A DNA stretch of 64,000 nucleotides from Saprospiraceae bacterium (GCA_020627705.1 JAHDGJ010000007.1:1-64000), one strand, 5' to 3'; positions 19,733 to 30,181 are shown, numbered from the stretch's first letter. The notes: a model not told the origin generated them from the letters alone. Numbers and translations: made by a program.

Positions 19733-20707
19733 TTAATCGTTTATAGACTTAGCATCAAATAATTCCGTTTGAGGAGAAGTATTAACAACATATTGGAAGC
19801 CTTTTTGAATGGCATATGCTCCATAATCACCTGATTTACTGAGGGCTATAAATCCAACCTGACTAGAAGAAGTATCGTATTTTGTTGAAATTCTTTTTAC
19901 CGCTTTTTTACACGCCTCCTGTGGAGAAAGGCCATTTCGCATGAATTCAACCACTAAAAAAGTGCCCAATGTTTTCAATACCAACTCACCCAAACCTGTA
20001 GCGGTAGCTGCTCCGACTTCATTATCTACAAATAGACCAGCACCAATAATAGGGCTGTCTCCTACTCTTCCTTCCATTTTAAATGCCAAACCAGAAGTGC
20101 TACATCCACCAGCTAAATTACCTTTTGAGTCAAGCCCTATCATACCTATGGTATCATGTCTTTCTGCATTAATTTGGGGCGAATAATTTGACTCTAACAA
20201 CCACTCTTTCCATGCTTTTTCTGAGTTTTCTGTGAGCAAATTAATGCGCTCAAAGCCATTGTCACTTGCAAATCGTTCGGCACCCGCACCACTTAAGATG
20301 ACATGAGGTGTTTTCTCCATTACCTGTCGTGCTATAGAAATTGGGTTTTTATACCCTTTCATGAAGCAAACAGATCCTGCGTTACCGAGTGAATCCATGA
20401 TACAAGCATCTAAGGTAACGTTGCCCATTCTATCTGGTCTGCCACCGTACCCAACTGAAGTATCATTTGGATCATTTTCTGGTACGTGAATACCAGCTTC
20501 TATAGCATCTAGAATAGAACCCGACTCTTGAAGCTTTTTCCATGCTTCTTGATTGGCGCCTTGATTGTTCCATGTACTTATTATGGTGCTTTTACCAAGT
20601 GATGATTTTTTTTCGGTACTTTCTGCTTTGCACGAGGATATACCCATGGTTACGGCAGTAGTCCCGAAACCTACTTTTTTGATAAATTCTCTTCTATTCG
20701 AAGACAT
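19733..20707 (-). CDS. N4-(beta-N-acetylglucosaminyl)-L-asparaginase (glycosylasparaginase)
   Basis: 324 residues of the Ntn-hydrolase family T2. The enzyme cleaves the GlcNAc-Asn bond of glycoasparagines after autocatalytic cleavage before a threonine. The expected nucleophile is Thr186 in the HDTIGMIGLD motif; GRVGDSPIIGAG and TATGLGE, typical substrate-pocket segments, follow. The N-terminus carries a twin-arginine type signal (SSNRREFIKKVGFG) followed by a hydrophobic stretch ending SSC at Cys26, so it may be Tat-exported and possibly lipid-anchored. It starts 19 bases after the secreted peroxidase stop and is probably co-transcribed with it. A role in scavenging N-glycan-linked asparagine from proteins broken down outside the cell fits the secreted proteases in the window. 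Confidence 0.93.
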   Translation of the reverse strand: MSSNRREFIKKVGFGTTAVTMGISSCKAESTEKKSSLGKSTIISTWNNQGANQEAWKKLQESGSILDAIEAGIHVPENDPNDTSVGYGGRPDRMGNVTLDACIMDSLGNAGSVCFMKGYKNPISIARQVMEKTPHVILSGAGAERFASDNGFERINLLTENSEKAWKEWLLESNYSPQINAERHDTIGMIGLDSKGNLAGGCSTSGLAFKMEGRVGDSPIIGAGLFVDNEVGAATATGLGELVLKTLGTFLVVEFMRNGLSPQEACKKAVKRISTKYDTSSSQVGFIALSKSGDYGAYAIQKGFQYVVNTSPQTELFDAKSIND

Positions 20708-20726
20708 AAAAACGGATTAAGTGTTA

Positions 20727-22733
20727 TTAATCCTTAACGATACGAAGAATTTTGTAGCTTGATGAAGTTTCAAGCTTAATATTATATACTCCTCTAGGAT
20801 ATTCACTCGGAAGTGAAAACGGAATAAAATTATTCCCTAAGGTCCCAGTATAATCATTTGTACTTAGAAGCTGGCCATTAGAGTTAAACACTTCAACATT
20901 TACTACTTCTTCTATTTCTAAGTAGTATTTGATGGTGAAATCTGTCTTTGTCGGATTAGGATATAGATTTGCCTCTAAATGAAGAGGTAATAAAGCTGCC
21001 CCATTGGGTATATCCTCATGTGGCATTGCTTCAAAAACTTCATCTTGCATAAGAGAAATATCTGTATTTCTCATTATCACATCATGTAAAGTAGTCACTT
21101 TAATGGCTTCAATTTCTTCTGGGCTTAACACAGGATCGTTTTCGAAATAAAACCGATCTCCATCTCTTAAAAGTTGGAATTGCCTTTCTAAAATGGTCAT
21201 AACCAATTTACCTACTAGTGCTCCTTGCTCATGCTCTTCAGCCAACATACCGACCCAAGGATCGACATCGTTGATGTCTCCATACACTTCTTCTAGCAGA
21301 TCAGCACTTTCTTGTTCTCCAGTAATCCCATAAAAGTCATTGAGTCTTGGAAGGCCAAAATTGAATCGAACGGTGTTATAATCTGGCAAACCTCTTTCTC
21401 TTCCTCTATTTATATTAATCGCTGCTAAGTCTAAACCTCCACCTGGAGCACCAGGCGTTTGGAATAAAAAGTTTCTTAAATCATCGATCATTTTACAATC
21501 AAAATCTTGCTGCAAATTAGAAGCCATCCCCTTGAGGTAAGGCTCAATTCCTCCCACGATGTTAATTAAAGTAGGATTAAAATAAGCATCTCTTAAATCA
21601 ACATTCCCAACTGACATAACATCACCATCATCTTCCATCCTAACAATGGATTGGTTGATTAAAGTATGTCCCATTCTGAAAGCTGCAGCTGAAAAAACAT
21701 TGAGCACTCTTGGCTCCATATCTTCTGAATATCCCTGATATTCAGGAAGATAAATTCCTTGTGATGGCAACCATTCGTAGTACGTAATGGCCTGAACTAT
21801 GGCACCTACTCTTTTTCTTGCTTCCTCATATATTTTATCACTAGACCACCCAGGATTCTCTTCAAATAAGACATCACACAACCTGTTGTGCTCTCTAACA
21901 AAAACCGTATGCAAAGCAATAAGCAAAGGGTTTTCGTTTGCTCTAACATCTCCAGCTACATAGTTTTTGTTGGTATAATCAAACTCATTGTCCATTTCGG
22001 GAATGTTAGGATCGGCGGTTGATCCTGATATTTCTCCATTTACCGTATTCCAAGGAAGAAGATTACCACTTGATACTTTTAGCTTTCCTATTTGACTGTC
22101 CTGATCTCTTAACCACTCAGCTCTTGCCTCATCTGATCCATATACCATAGAAGCATCAATAAACGACGTAATGACGTTGGTGTATTGCCTAGGATTGGTA
22201 ACATCTGTCCCCGTTCCAAAGCGCTCTTCTGATCTTGACATCAAAATAACATCACCTACTTCAAATGTTTCTTCGCTTTCAATTACGGGAATAAAGGCTG
22301 GCTCTGTTTCTGAATCCTTTACAAAGGATATGTCATGATCCAAGAACTGTCCAAAAGACCAAACAAAATCACTAAGGTTTAGACCATTGTCAATTCGATC
22401 ATCCTGTGCAAAAATTCTATTGCTTATAATTCTTGCATTTTCTCTATTCACTCCACCTGGAATACTTATGCCATCTAGATATGATACATCCGTTTTACGA
22501 TCTATTTCATCGTGAGCAGCTCCATAACCTAAGGGATGATTAAGAGAACCATCAATGCTGCGGTACTCTGACTGAGCAGTCAAAGAAATACTCATAATGA
22601 GTCCTATAAGAACAGTCGAAAAAGTTCTCAATACTATGTAAGTTCTGTAGTTCACGGTTATTAAACGACTAACATTGCGAATGAAAGCCATTAAGCCCTC
22701 AAATATAAAGTTTTTGTTCCTACTCAAAACCAT
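20727..22733 (-). CDS. Secreted animal-type haem peroxidase with T9SS type A tail
   Basis: 668 residues from the ATG at 22733; an ATG 14 codons later (22691) is an alternative start. A hydrophobic export segment ends near SLTAQ (about residue 54). The peroxidase-cyclooxygenase superfamily signature is clear: distal motif GQFLDHDISF with His133, HTVFVREHNRL, FRMGHTLINQS as the likely proximal-His region, and RGRERGLPDYN. The C-terminal 80 residues (LYPNPTKTDFTIKYYL, GVYNIKLE) are a type A T9SS sorting domain, so the enzyme is expected outside the cell or on its surface. It uses hydrogen peroxide to oxidise halides or organic substrates; the substrate cannot be told from sequence. It is the first gene of a pair with the glycosylasparaginase. 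Confidence 0.93.
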   Translation of the reverse strand: MVLSRNKNFIFEGLMAFIRNVSRLITVNYRTYIVLRTFSTVLIGLIMSISLTAQSEYRSIDGSLNHPLGYGAAHDEIDRKTDVSYLDGISIPGGVNRENARIISNRIFAQDDRIDNGLNLSDFVWSFGQFLDHDISFVKDSETEPAFIPVIESEETFEVGDVILMSRSEERFGTGTDVTNPRQYTNVITSFIDASMVYGSDEARAEWLRDQDSQIGKLKVSSGNLLPWNTVNGEISGSTADPNIPEMDNEFDYTNKNYVAGDVRANENPLLIALHTVFVREHNRLCDVLFEENPGWSSDKIYEEARKRVGAIVQAITYYEWLPSQGIYLPEYQGYSEDMEPRVLNVFSAAAFRMGHTLINQSIVRMEDDGDVMSVGNVDLRDAYFNPTLINIVGGIEPYLKGMASNLQQDFDCKMIDDLRNFLFQTPGAPGGGLDLAAININRGRERGLPDYNTVRFNFGLPRLNDFYGITGEQESADLLEEVYGDINDVDPWVGMLAEEHEQGALVGKLVMTILERQFQLLRDGDRFYFENDPVLSPEEIEAIKVTTLHDVIMRNTDISLMQDEVFEAMPHEDIPNGAALLPLHLEANLYPNPTKTDFTIKYYLEIEEVVNVEVFNSNGQLLSTNDYTGTLGNNFIPFSLPSEYPRGVYNIKLETSSSYKILRIVKD

Positions 22734-22861
22734 AAGAAGAATACTTTTTTGTTCAGATTATTTACTTCGCAATAATGAAATTAAACTGAAAAGCGTTTTT
22801 GGATTAAGGGTTTTCAATTGAAATCTAAAAATTGCTAGATCATAGAAAACACAAATCGTGC

Positions 22862-22885
22862 CATATTATGATTTTTTATAATATG
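22862..22885. repeat. Inverted repeat just upstream of the large barrel gene
   Basis: CATATTAT and ATAATATG are perfect 8-base arms around an 8-base T-rich loop, ending 5 bases before the GTG at 22891. It could be an operator or a weak mRNA hairpin in the divergent intergenic region. AT-only composition makes chance possible. Confidence 0.3.
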
Positions 22886-22890
22886 TAACT

Positions 22891-25800
22891 GTGTTGATTT
22901 ACTTAATTTTAACAACTGATACACAAGCATTGAGCGTTTTAAGGGTAAAATTGACTTTCCTCCTTTTTCTATTTTTAGTAGCCTCTCCTACTTCGGCTCA
23001 GCAATTGGGGCAAAGCAATGTTAAATCAAAGAGTTTAAGAATAGATAAAAACAAGACTTTTTATCCATTGGATAGCCAACTCATTTACCCTTCTTCCTTG
23101 AAATTTGAAATAGAGGATTTAAATAAACGAAATGTTATCATTCACCCAAACGGCATTGAGTTTAAAGACAGCACTGTATTGAAGAATTTGCATTTAGATT
23201 CTTTGATGATTACATATCGTGTCATGCCTTTTAAGACTGACTTTAAATTTAGTCATTTGGACACTACCCTGCTCAAACAAAAGGATCAAGTCATTTACAT
23301 TGGATATGATTATTCGCAAGAAAAAACTAAAAGTAAAATAATCGAACCCAGCGGAATTGACTATGATGGCAGTTTTTCGCGTGGTTTTTCCCTTGGAAAC
23401 AACCAAAGTCTTTTACTCAACTCGAATTTCAACATGCAACTTTCGGGTGACTTAGGAGAAGGAATTTTAATTAAGGCAGCCATTTCGGATGACAATATCC
23501 CAATACAACCAGAGGGAAATACGCGATTACTTCAAGAATTTGATAAAGTATACATTAATGTTTCAAAAGATGGTTCCTCATTGACAGCTGGTGATTATGA
23601 ATTAAACCGACCCAAAAGCTATTTTGTAAACTACAACAAGCAAGTACAAGGTTTATCTGCGAGCTATCAAAGCAAGGAAAACGCCAAAAATCGTGTACAA
23701 TCGAAGACAAGCTTTGCTGTTTCAAGAGCCATATTTAATCGATTAGAAATTCCAGTTATTGAAGCCAACCAGGGACCTTATAAACTTCCGGGTAAAAATG
23801 GAGAACGGTTTGTTATCATTGAAGCTGGATCCGAAAAAATTTACGAAGATGGCAAACTTCTTACTCGAGGTCAAAACCATGATTATATCATAAGCTATGA
23901 TCGCGCAGAAATTGTATTTACCGAAAAAAAATTAATTACCAAAGACAGCAGAATAATTGCAGAATACGAGTATGTAGATCGAAGTTATTTAAGAACGATG
24001 TATGCCACCGAAAGCAGCTTAAGTGGCAAAAATTATGACCTAAGATTAAATTTTTATAGTCAACAGGATAGTAAGAGCTTAAGTGGTGATTCACAGTTAG
24101 ATTCAACCGATTTAGTGCTTTTAGGTATGATTGGTGATGATCTTGAACGCGCTCGAAAATCTGGAATTCGTGAAGCAGAAACCGAATTCGATAGCGATCA
24201 AATCAGGTATTTTCTTACCCCAGATTCAACTTTAATCTATTCTACAAATCCCGACAGTGCGTTGTATTTAGCGTCTTTTGCAGAGGTTACTTTTGGTGAT
24301 GGAGGGTATATTATTGACACTGACGTTAATGCCAATGGCCGTGTTTATAAATATGTGGGAGAAGGCAATGGCAATTATGTTCCGTCGATAAAAATTATTA
24401 CCCCAAAGAAAAATCAAATTATTTCGTTGGGGGCTGCATTTCGACCCAGTAAAAACACACTCATTGAAACTGAATTATCTCTGAGCTCGAATGATCTGAA
24501 TAGATTCTCTTCAAACGACAATGAAGACAATATTGGAACGGCGGCATTTTTGAAAATTCAGCAGAAATTAGCATTTGGTAAAGGAAAAAAATATCACCTT
24601 TCGCCATTTGTTTCGCTTGAGCAAAAACACAAAAATTTTGAAGCGTTAAATCCTTACCGAGCTCCTGAATTTCAACGGGATTGGAATCTTGATTTGAATC
24701 AATTAAATACTCAAGAAACACTTTTGAATACTGGTTTTCAATTAGCTCTTCAAGAAAAGGGTCGACTGCTATATCGATTGAGTCAATTTGATCAAAAAGA
24801 TAATTACTCCGGTTCCAGGCATTTCTTGGATTATCGTTTAAAGATTTCTGGATTCGAATTGACGAGCAATTCGAGTTTTTTACAATCACAATCAGCCAAG
24901 CTCAAAACCAAATTTTTAAGACCAATTTTAGGAATTTCTAAAAAACTCGGGGCAAAGTCTTCATGGACCATTGGCTACGTTTATGAAGCGGAGAAAAACG
25001 AAAAACAAGATGTAGTAACTCAAGAATTTCTTCAAAGCAGCGCTGAGTTTAGGGTGCATCGCATATATCTAGATGCACCAGAGACTTCAACATTTAAGTT
25101 TGGTGTTTTCATGGAGGATCGAGTAGATAAGGCAATCACTGATCAAATGTTTCAAACCTTTTCTGCAGCCAAAGACTTTGGATTACAAACCAAAATAATC
25201 ACCGGTCCAAGATCGGCCTTAAACATTGATTTTACATTAAGAGATTTAGAAATTACCAATCCTATTTTGGCCCAAGAAAGAAATGTTTCGGCCAAAAAAA
25301 GTTATTTGGGACAGATGGATTATTCTTTTGAAATGCTCCAGGGATTTTTACGCTCCAGTACTTCGTTTAATCTTGGTTCGGGACAGCAATCAAAATTAGA
25401 ATTTGACTATCAAGAGGTGCAACCAGGTGAAGGAAACTATGATTGGATTGATATCAACATGGATGGCATTCAACAGTTGGCTGAATTTCGATTGTCTGAA
25501 TTTCAGGACACTTCGAGATATATTCAAGTACCTCTATTTAACAATGAATTTATTCAGACTAATAATTCTGGGATAAATCAAAGCTTGAGACTTGATTTTA
25601 AAAGACTTTTTCAATCGAAGAAAAAAAATCCAAAACCTACCGTTGCCAAATCAATCCAAACGGACTCTATTCAAACTAAGAAACGAAAACTCAAATTGAA
25701 CCTAAGAAAAGGTTTTGCAAAAATATCAAGCAATACAACTTTTCGAATTAATAAAAAAGTAGAAATAGACGAACAAGAATATAACCCCTTAAACTTTTCC

Positions 25801-26490
25801 ATCAGCGACACATCGATTGTAAATTATACTTCTTTTATTAATAACACCTTTTTTATCAATAGAGGAAATCCGAGTTGGGATATTCAATTGGGATTAAAAG
25901 AAAACAGATCTAAACTTTCGCTTGTTAGTTCTATAGAAAACAGAGGGTTTGAAAGCCAATTTATAAGGATAAGGAATGCCATTTACAAAAACTTAGATTT
26001 TATTTTAGAAATCAGTCAAGATAGAAAAGAAGCCGGTTCATTGGCTTTTGGCCAAGAAGAGTTATCTCAAGCCAGGACTATCGATATAGAATCACGAAGG
26101 ATTAAACCTCAAATAAACTATAGACCAAGCCAAAAAATAAGATTCATAGGCAGTTATCAGGCCATTCGCAAAAATCAATTGCTAAATACAATGGACAATC
26201 TCAACAGCCAAGAATTCACACTTAACACCTCTTATCGTCAGGCCTCAAAATCAAGTTGGGACAATTCTTTGAGCTTTGTAAAAGTCGCATTAAATACAAA
26301 CGACCCAAATTCGTACGTTGCCCTCGAGCTTTTAGAGGGATTAAAAGCTGGAAACAACTTTATTTGGAGGAGTGCTTTCACCAAAAGATTAGCGAGCAAT
26401 GTTGATCTGATCTTAAACTATGAAGGCCGAAAAACGGGTGAAAATCGCCCTGTCCACACAGGAAGAGCACAGGTTAAGGCAACTTTTTAA
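22891..26490 (+). CDS. Large predicted outer-membrane beta-barrel protein, unrecognised
   Basis: 1199 residues if the GTG at 22891 is used; there is no ATG near the start, and TTG at 22930 would also keep the signal peptide (LTFLLFLFLVASPTSAQ). The mature N-terminal third has a GSFSRGFSLGNNQ segment followed by ISDDNIPIQPEGNT and VYINVSKDGSSLTAGDYEL. I recall similar segments from uncharacterised Bacteroidota proteins, but no named family. The remaining 700 residues are alternating hydrophobic/polar strands ending in a short polar turn and Val-Lys-Ala-Thr-Phe, as in barrel proteins with a terminal aromatic residue. No catalytic motif was seen. It is a stand-alone gene, divergent from the peroxidase. 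Function unknown; an envelope role such as translocation or surface assembly is speculation. Confidence 0.8.
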   Translation: MLIYLILTTDTQALSVLRVKLTFLLFLFLVASPTSAQQLGQSNVKSKSLRIDKNKTFYPLDSQLIYPSSLKFEIEDLNKRNVIIHPNGIEFKDSTVLKNLHLDSLMITYRVMPFKTDFKFSHLDTTLLKQKDQVIYIGYDYSQEKTKSKIIEPSGIDYDGSFSRGFSLGNNQSLLLNSNFNMQLSGDLGEGILIKAAISDDNIPIQPEGNTRLLQEFDKVYINVSKDGSSLTAGDYELNRPKSYFVNYNKQVQGLSASYQSKENAKNRVQSKTSFAVSRAIFNRLEIPVIEANQGPYKLPGKNGERFVIIEAGSEKIYEDGKLLTRGQNHDYIISYDRAEIVFTEKKLITKDSRIIAEYEYVDRSYLRTMYATESSLSGKNYDLRLNFYSQQDSKSLSGDSQLDSTDLVLLGMIGDDLERARKSGIREAETEFDSDQIRYFLTPDSTLIYSTNPDSALYLASFAEVTFGDGGYIIDTDVNANGRVYKYVGEGNGNYVPSIKIITPKKNQIISLGAAFRPSKNTLIETELSLSSNDLNRFSSNDNEDNIGTAAFLKIQQKLAFGKGKKYHLSPFVSLEQKHKNFEALNPYRAPEFQRDWNLDLNQLNTQETLLNTGFQLALQEKGRLLYRLSQFDQKDNYSGSRHFLDYRLKISGFELTSNSSFLQSQSAKLKTKFLRPILGISKKLGAKSSWTIGYVYEAEKNEKQDVVTQEFLQSSAEFRVHRIYLDAPETSTFKFGVFMEDRVDKAITDQMFQTFSAAKDFGLQTKIITGPRSALNIDFTLRDLEITNPILAQERNVSAKKSYLGQMDYSFEMLQGFLRSSTSFNLGSGQQSKLEFDYQEVQPGEGNYDWIDINMDGIQQLAEFRLSEFQDTSRYIQVPLFNNEFIQTNNSGINQSLRLDFKRLFQSKKKNPKPTVAKSIQTDSIQTKKRKLKLNLRKGFAKISSNTTFRINKKVEIDEQEYNPLNFSISDTSIVNYTSFINNTFFINRGNPSWDIQLGLKENRSKLSLVSSIENRGFESQFIRIRNAIYKNLDFILEISQDRKEAGSLAFGQEELSQARTIDIESRRIKPQINYRPSQKIRFIGSYQAIRKNQLLNTMDNLNSQEFTLNTSYRQASKSSWDNSLSFVKVALNTNDPNSYVALELLEGLKAGNNFIWRSAFTKRLASNVDLILNYEGRKTGENRPVHTGRAQVKATF

Positions 26491-26544
26491 ATACTTAGTC
26501 CGTATTAACACAATTTATTCATAACAATAGCCCCAATTTCCTGT

Positions 26545-26552
26545 TATTTTTG
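26545..26552 (+). promoter_or_regulatory. Candidate -7 element for the reprolysin-like protease gene
   Basis: TATTTTTG matches the Bacteroidota TAnnTTTG consensus and lies 22 bases before the ATG at 26574. A TTTG at the expected -33 spacing was not found, so only the -7 half is supported. Confidence 0.45.
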
Positions 26553-26573
26553 AGGACTACAATAAGAAACCAT

Positions 26574-29500
26574 ATGAGAGCATTAATTCTAGCATTCTTA
26601 ATCTCCTTGTCTTCCGTATCGTTTGCTCAACATTGGAAGCAAGTTGATGAAAGCATAATACCTAATCTTGAAAATCTCGAAAAAGAGATCTATCCAAGCC
26701 AGTATTCTTCTTTCGAGTTAGACCTAAATCAATTTAGAAAAGACATGAAAAATGCTCCAGAGGAGTATAATAGGAGCATCGATTTTGAGGTAGACTTTCC
26801 GACTCCCGATGGAGAGACGGTAAAAATGCACGTAGAAAAATCATCGATTATGATGCCTGGATTAGCGGCAAAATATCCTTCTATCCAATCGTATCGATTG
26901 TTTTCTAAAAACGATCCTTATTTGAGAGGAAGGATGACAGTGACAAACGATAGAACAAGTGCTGCAATTAACTCAAAACAGGGAGAATTTTTCATTGATC
27001 AAATAGCATCAAATCATTCTAGTTATTACCAAGTATATTTTAGAAAAGACGACCCATCCTATACTGGATCTACTCAATGCGGATTAGGAAATTATGACTT
27101 TCACAATGAGACCGAAAACGATGATGATTTGGCTCGTAGTCTAAGAGCACCTGGTGAAATCATCTCACTCAGAAGATACCGTATGGCTATAGCTTGTACA
27201 GGTGAATGGGGTAATTTTCAAGGTGGTGCAGAAGAAGCATTAGAATTAATGGTAGAAACTCTTGACAAAGCGAATCTTACCTACGAAAATGAATTATCAA
27301 TAATGTATATGCTTATTGACAACAACGACTTATTAGTTCAAACTGATGGCAGTACAGATCCGTACGAAAATGCCAATTCTGGTGGATCTTTAATAGGTCA
27401 AAACACAAGCATTGTCAATGCTTTGGTTGGTGCTAATACTTACGATATTGGACATATTTTCGCAAGATGTACGGATGTTGGAGGTATCGCTAGCTTGAGT
27501 TCGTTGTGTGCAGGCAATAAAGCCTCTGGTGGTACTTGTTATTTTGGAACAAATGCATCTAATGGTGTTCTTGGAACTTTTATGCATGAAGTAGGGCATC
27601 AAATGAGTGCAAACCACACGATGAATAATTGCAATGGAAATGAGAATCCAGGAACAAGCTATGAGGTTGGTAGCGGTTCTACACTTATGTCTTACTCCGG
27701 TCTATGTGGATCTCTTAATACAGGAAACGATTTTGTTAGATATCATTCAAGTTCACTTCAAGAAATTTTCAATCATACCCGAAATGGTGGAAATGGTGAT
27801 TGTGGAGTAAAAGAAGATATTGGCAATCATGCACCTGATGTTCTTTTATCGTATGAAGACGATTTTTATATACCAATCAGTACACCCTTCTCTTTGACAG
27901 GAGATGCTGCTGATACAGACGGTGATTTTATGACCTATACATGGGAACAATATGATTTAGGCCCAATATACATTCCAGGTTCACCGGTAGGAAATGTTCC
28001 AATTTTCGAAACTGTTCCGATTACTTCCAGTAAAACAAGATACTTTCCTAAAGTTCAAACTGTTTTAACCAACAGTTTTGACAATTTTGAACTTCTTCCA
28101 GCCTATGATAGAGATTTATCCTTCCGTTTTGTAGTTAGAGACAATCATCCTGGCGGCGGATTAGTAAGTTGGGAAGATGTTGAATTTAAAGCTACCACGC
28201 AGGCTGGACCCTTTAGAGTAGAATATCCAAATCAAGCCGAATTATTTGAAGTCGGAGAAGAAGTAACCATCGAATGGGATGTTGCTAATACAGATGGTGA
28301 TTTGGTGAATTGTCAAAAAGTAAATATTGTTATGAGTCTGGATGCTGGCCTTTCTTGGGGTGATGTAGTCCTAGCCTCAAACATTGATAATGATGGTTCG
28401 CATACCGTTACTATCCCTAACTATGTAGATAGTTATGTTCGATTTATCGTGGAAGCAAATGACAATATCTTTTATGATATGTCTAATGATGATTGTAGAA
28501 TTATTGCTCCTTCTGATCCTACGTTTTATGCAGATGTCTTTCCTAAGTCTCAAGATATATGTTTGCCAACATCAGCCACATTCACCATTGAAAACGAAGC
28601 ATTTGGTGGATTCCAAGATCCTGTAAGCTATTCTGTTTCTGGCTTGCCACTGGGAGCTACGGCTTCTTTTTCCGGCAACAATATAGATCCAAACGAAGAT
28701 GTAACTATGGATATTGATTTGTCCAATGTAGAAGGAACTGCTGAATATGTGCTAACTGTTGAAGCCACTGCGGGATCCATTACCCAACAAAGAGAAGTGG
28801 TGTTGAATGTGACAGGAACAGACTTTAGTCCTCTTGCCATTCTAACCCCAGCTCCAAACGAAAGCGGAGTCAACAGTCTCCCCCTTTTATCCTGGGTAGA
28901 TGTAATTGACGCAGAGACCTACGACCTTCAAATGTCAACAGAACCAGCATTTATAGATTCTTTGTTAATCGTGAACGAAACTGGTCTAACCACTAATTCG
29001 TATACACATCCAGAATTGCTTGATAAAAATTCACTTTATTACTGGCGTGTTAAGGCAAACAACAAATGTCGAAATGGGGAATTTTTATCGACTCATGTTT
29101 TTGGAACAGAAACACTGAGTTGCAATATTGGGAGTTCTTCGAATCTACCTTTAAATATTTCTCAATCGGGTTCACCAACGATTGAAGCTACTATCCCTGT
29201 GACTTCTAATGGAGAAGTAGCCGATGTTGTAGTAAGTAAGATCAAAGGACTTCACGATAAGGTTTCTGACATCGCAGGAATTTTGGTCAGCCCTGCTGGA
29301 ACGGAAGTGATATTGTGGGAAGAAAAATGCGGCAACAGTTCTAATTATAACGTTGGTTTTAATGATGATGCAGCAAACACCATTCAATGTCCTATGAACT
29401 CTGGTACTTCTTTCAAACCAGATGTGCCCCTTGCTACTTTTGCAGGTGAAGAAGCTCAAGGCGTTTGGGTACTTAGAATTGAAGATAGAGATCCGGGTAA

Positions 29501-30164
29501 TGGAGGAACATTAGACATTGTAGAAATCGAAATTTGTTCGAACGCTTCTCTAGATCCACCAGTACTAGTTAACAACAACACCATAGGAGTTCCACCAGAA
29601 TCAGGACAGCTCATTGAATCCTTGGACTTACTGACGGAAGACCCTGACAATACTTCGCAAGAATTGACCTATACCATAGTGCATACTCCAAATGAAGGTG
29701 AGATTTATTTAAGTAGCACTGCTTTGGCTATTGGTGATGTGTTTACTCAAGCAGATGTTGATGCCAATAGATTGCGTTACCGACACTCGATTGGTTCAAC
29801 AGCTACTTTGGATCAATTTGATTTTACTGTAAATGATGGAAACGGAGGTTGGATCGGAGTCACGACATTCAACATCGAAATTGATGAAAGTTTCACCTCC
29901 TCTAACAACAATATTGAAGATTCTTATTCGATGGAAATTTTTCCAAATCCAGCCATAGAAAAATTAAATGTGGCTCTGAATCATACGATTAGTAAGAATG
30001 CTAGAATAAAAATTTATTCCATTCAAGGCAAAGAAGTTAATTCGCTTCAAGTGAACCAGCAAGCATTCGAAATCGAAATTGGCAATTTGGCCAAAGGTCC
30101 TTACATTTTGGAATACCGAGATGAGGATAAAAATTATAGTCAACGTTTCGTTAAACTCAAATAA
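26574..30164 (+). CDS. Secreted reprolysin-like zinc metalloprotease with P-domain and T9SS tail
   Basis: 1196 residues. I use the ATG at 26574, because an upstream in-frame TTG (26550) overlaps a promoter-like element and only adds residues before a good signal peptide (ends VSFAQ). A propeptide-like region covers roughly 20-190. The catalytic domain contains the zinc motif HEVGHQMSANH (His338, Glu339, His342, His348) followed by a TLMSYSG Met-turn, typical of reprolysin-like metzincins. Beta-sandwich modules follow, then a proprotein-convertase P-domain at about 850-990 (DKVSDIAGILVSP, GVWVLRIEDRD), a cadherin/CSPG-like repeat at about 1000-1110 and a type A T9SS sorting domain at the end (IFPNPAIEKLNV). 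The protein should act outside the cell in protein breakdown. A strong terminator follows its stop. Confidence 0.94.
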   Translation: MRALILAFLISLSSVSFAQHWKQVDESIIPNLENLEKEIYPSQYSSFELDLNQFRKDMKNAPEEYNRSIDFEVDFPTPDGETVKMHVEKSSIMMPGLAAKYPSIQSYRLFSKNDPYLRGRMTVTNDRTSAAINSKQGEFFIDQIASNHSSYYQVYFRKDDPSYTGSTQCGLGNYDFHNETENDDDLARSLRAPGEIISLRRYRMAIACTGEWGNFQGGAEEALELMVETLDKANLTYENELSIMYMLIDNNDLLVQTDGSTDPYENANSGGSLIGQNTSIVNALVGANTYDIGHIFARCTDVGGIASLSSLCAGNKASGGTCYFGTNASNGVLGTFMHEVGHQMSANHTMNNCNGNENPGTSYEVGSGSTLMSYSGLCGSLNTGNDFVRYHSSSLQEIFNHTRNGGNGDCGVKEDIGNHAPDVLLSYEDDFYIPISTPFSLTGDAADTDGDFMTYTWEQYDLGPIYIPGSPVGNVPIFETVPITSSKTRYFPKVQTVLTNSFDNFELLPAYDRDLSFRFVVRDNHPGGGLVSWEDVEFKATTQAGPFRVEYPNQAELFEVGEEVTIEWDVANTDGDLVNCQKVNIVMSLDAGLSWGDVVLASNIDNDGSHTVTIPNYVDSYVRFIVEANDNIFYDMSNDDCRIIAPSDPTFYADVFPKSQDICLPTSATFTIENEAFGGFQDPVSYSVSGLPLGATASFSGNNIDPNEDVTMDIDLSNVEGTAEYVLTVEATAGSITQQREVVLNVTGTDFSPLAILTPAPNESGVNSLPLLSWVDVIDAETYDLQMSTEPAFIDSLLIVNETGLTTNSYTHPELLDKNSLYYWRVKANNKCRNGEFLSTHVFGTETLSCNIGSSSNLPLNISQSGSPTIEATIPVTSNGEVADVVVSKIKGLHDKVSDIAGILVSPAGTEVILWEEKCGNSSNYNVGFNDDAANTIQCPMNSGTSFKPDVPLATFAGEEAQGVWVLRIEDRDPGNGGTLDIVEIEICSNASLDPPVLVNNNTIGVPPESGQLIESLDLLTEDPDNTSQELTYTIVHTPNEGEIYLSSTALAIGDVFTQADVDANRLRYRHSIGSTATLDQFDFTVNDGNGGWIGVTTFNIEIDESFTSSNNNIEDSYSMEIFPNPAIEKLNVALNHTISKNARIKIYSIQGKEVNSLQVNQQAFEIEIGNLAKGPYILEYRDEDKNYSQRFVKLK

Positions 30165-30181
30165 GACTTGATAATGCATAC

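Noticed and set aside
24461-24889. Minus-strand open frame of 142 residues inside the barrel gene
   Set aside because: It overlaps a well-supported plus-strand gene over its whole length and shows no family features.
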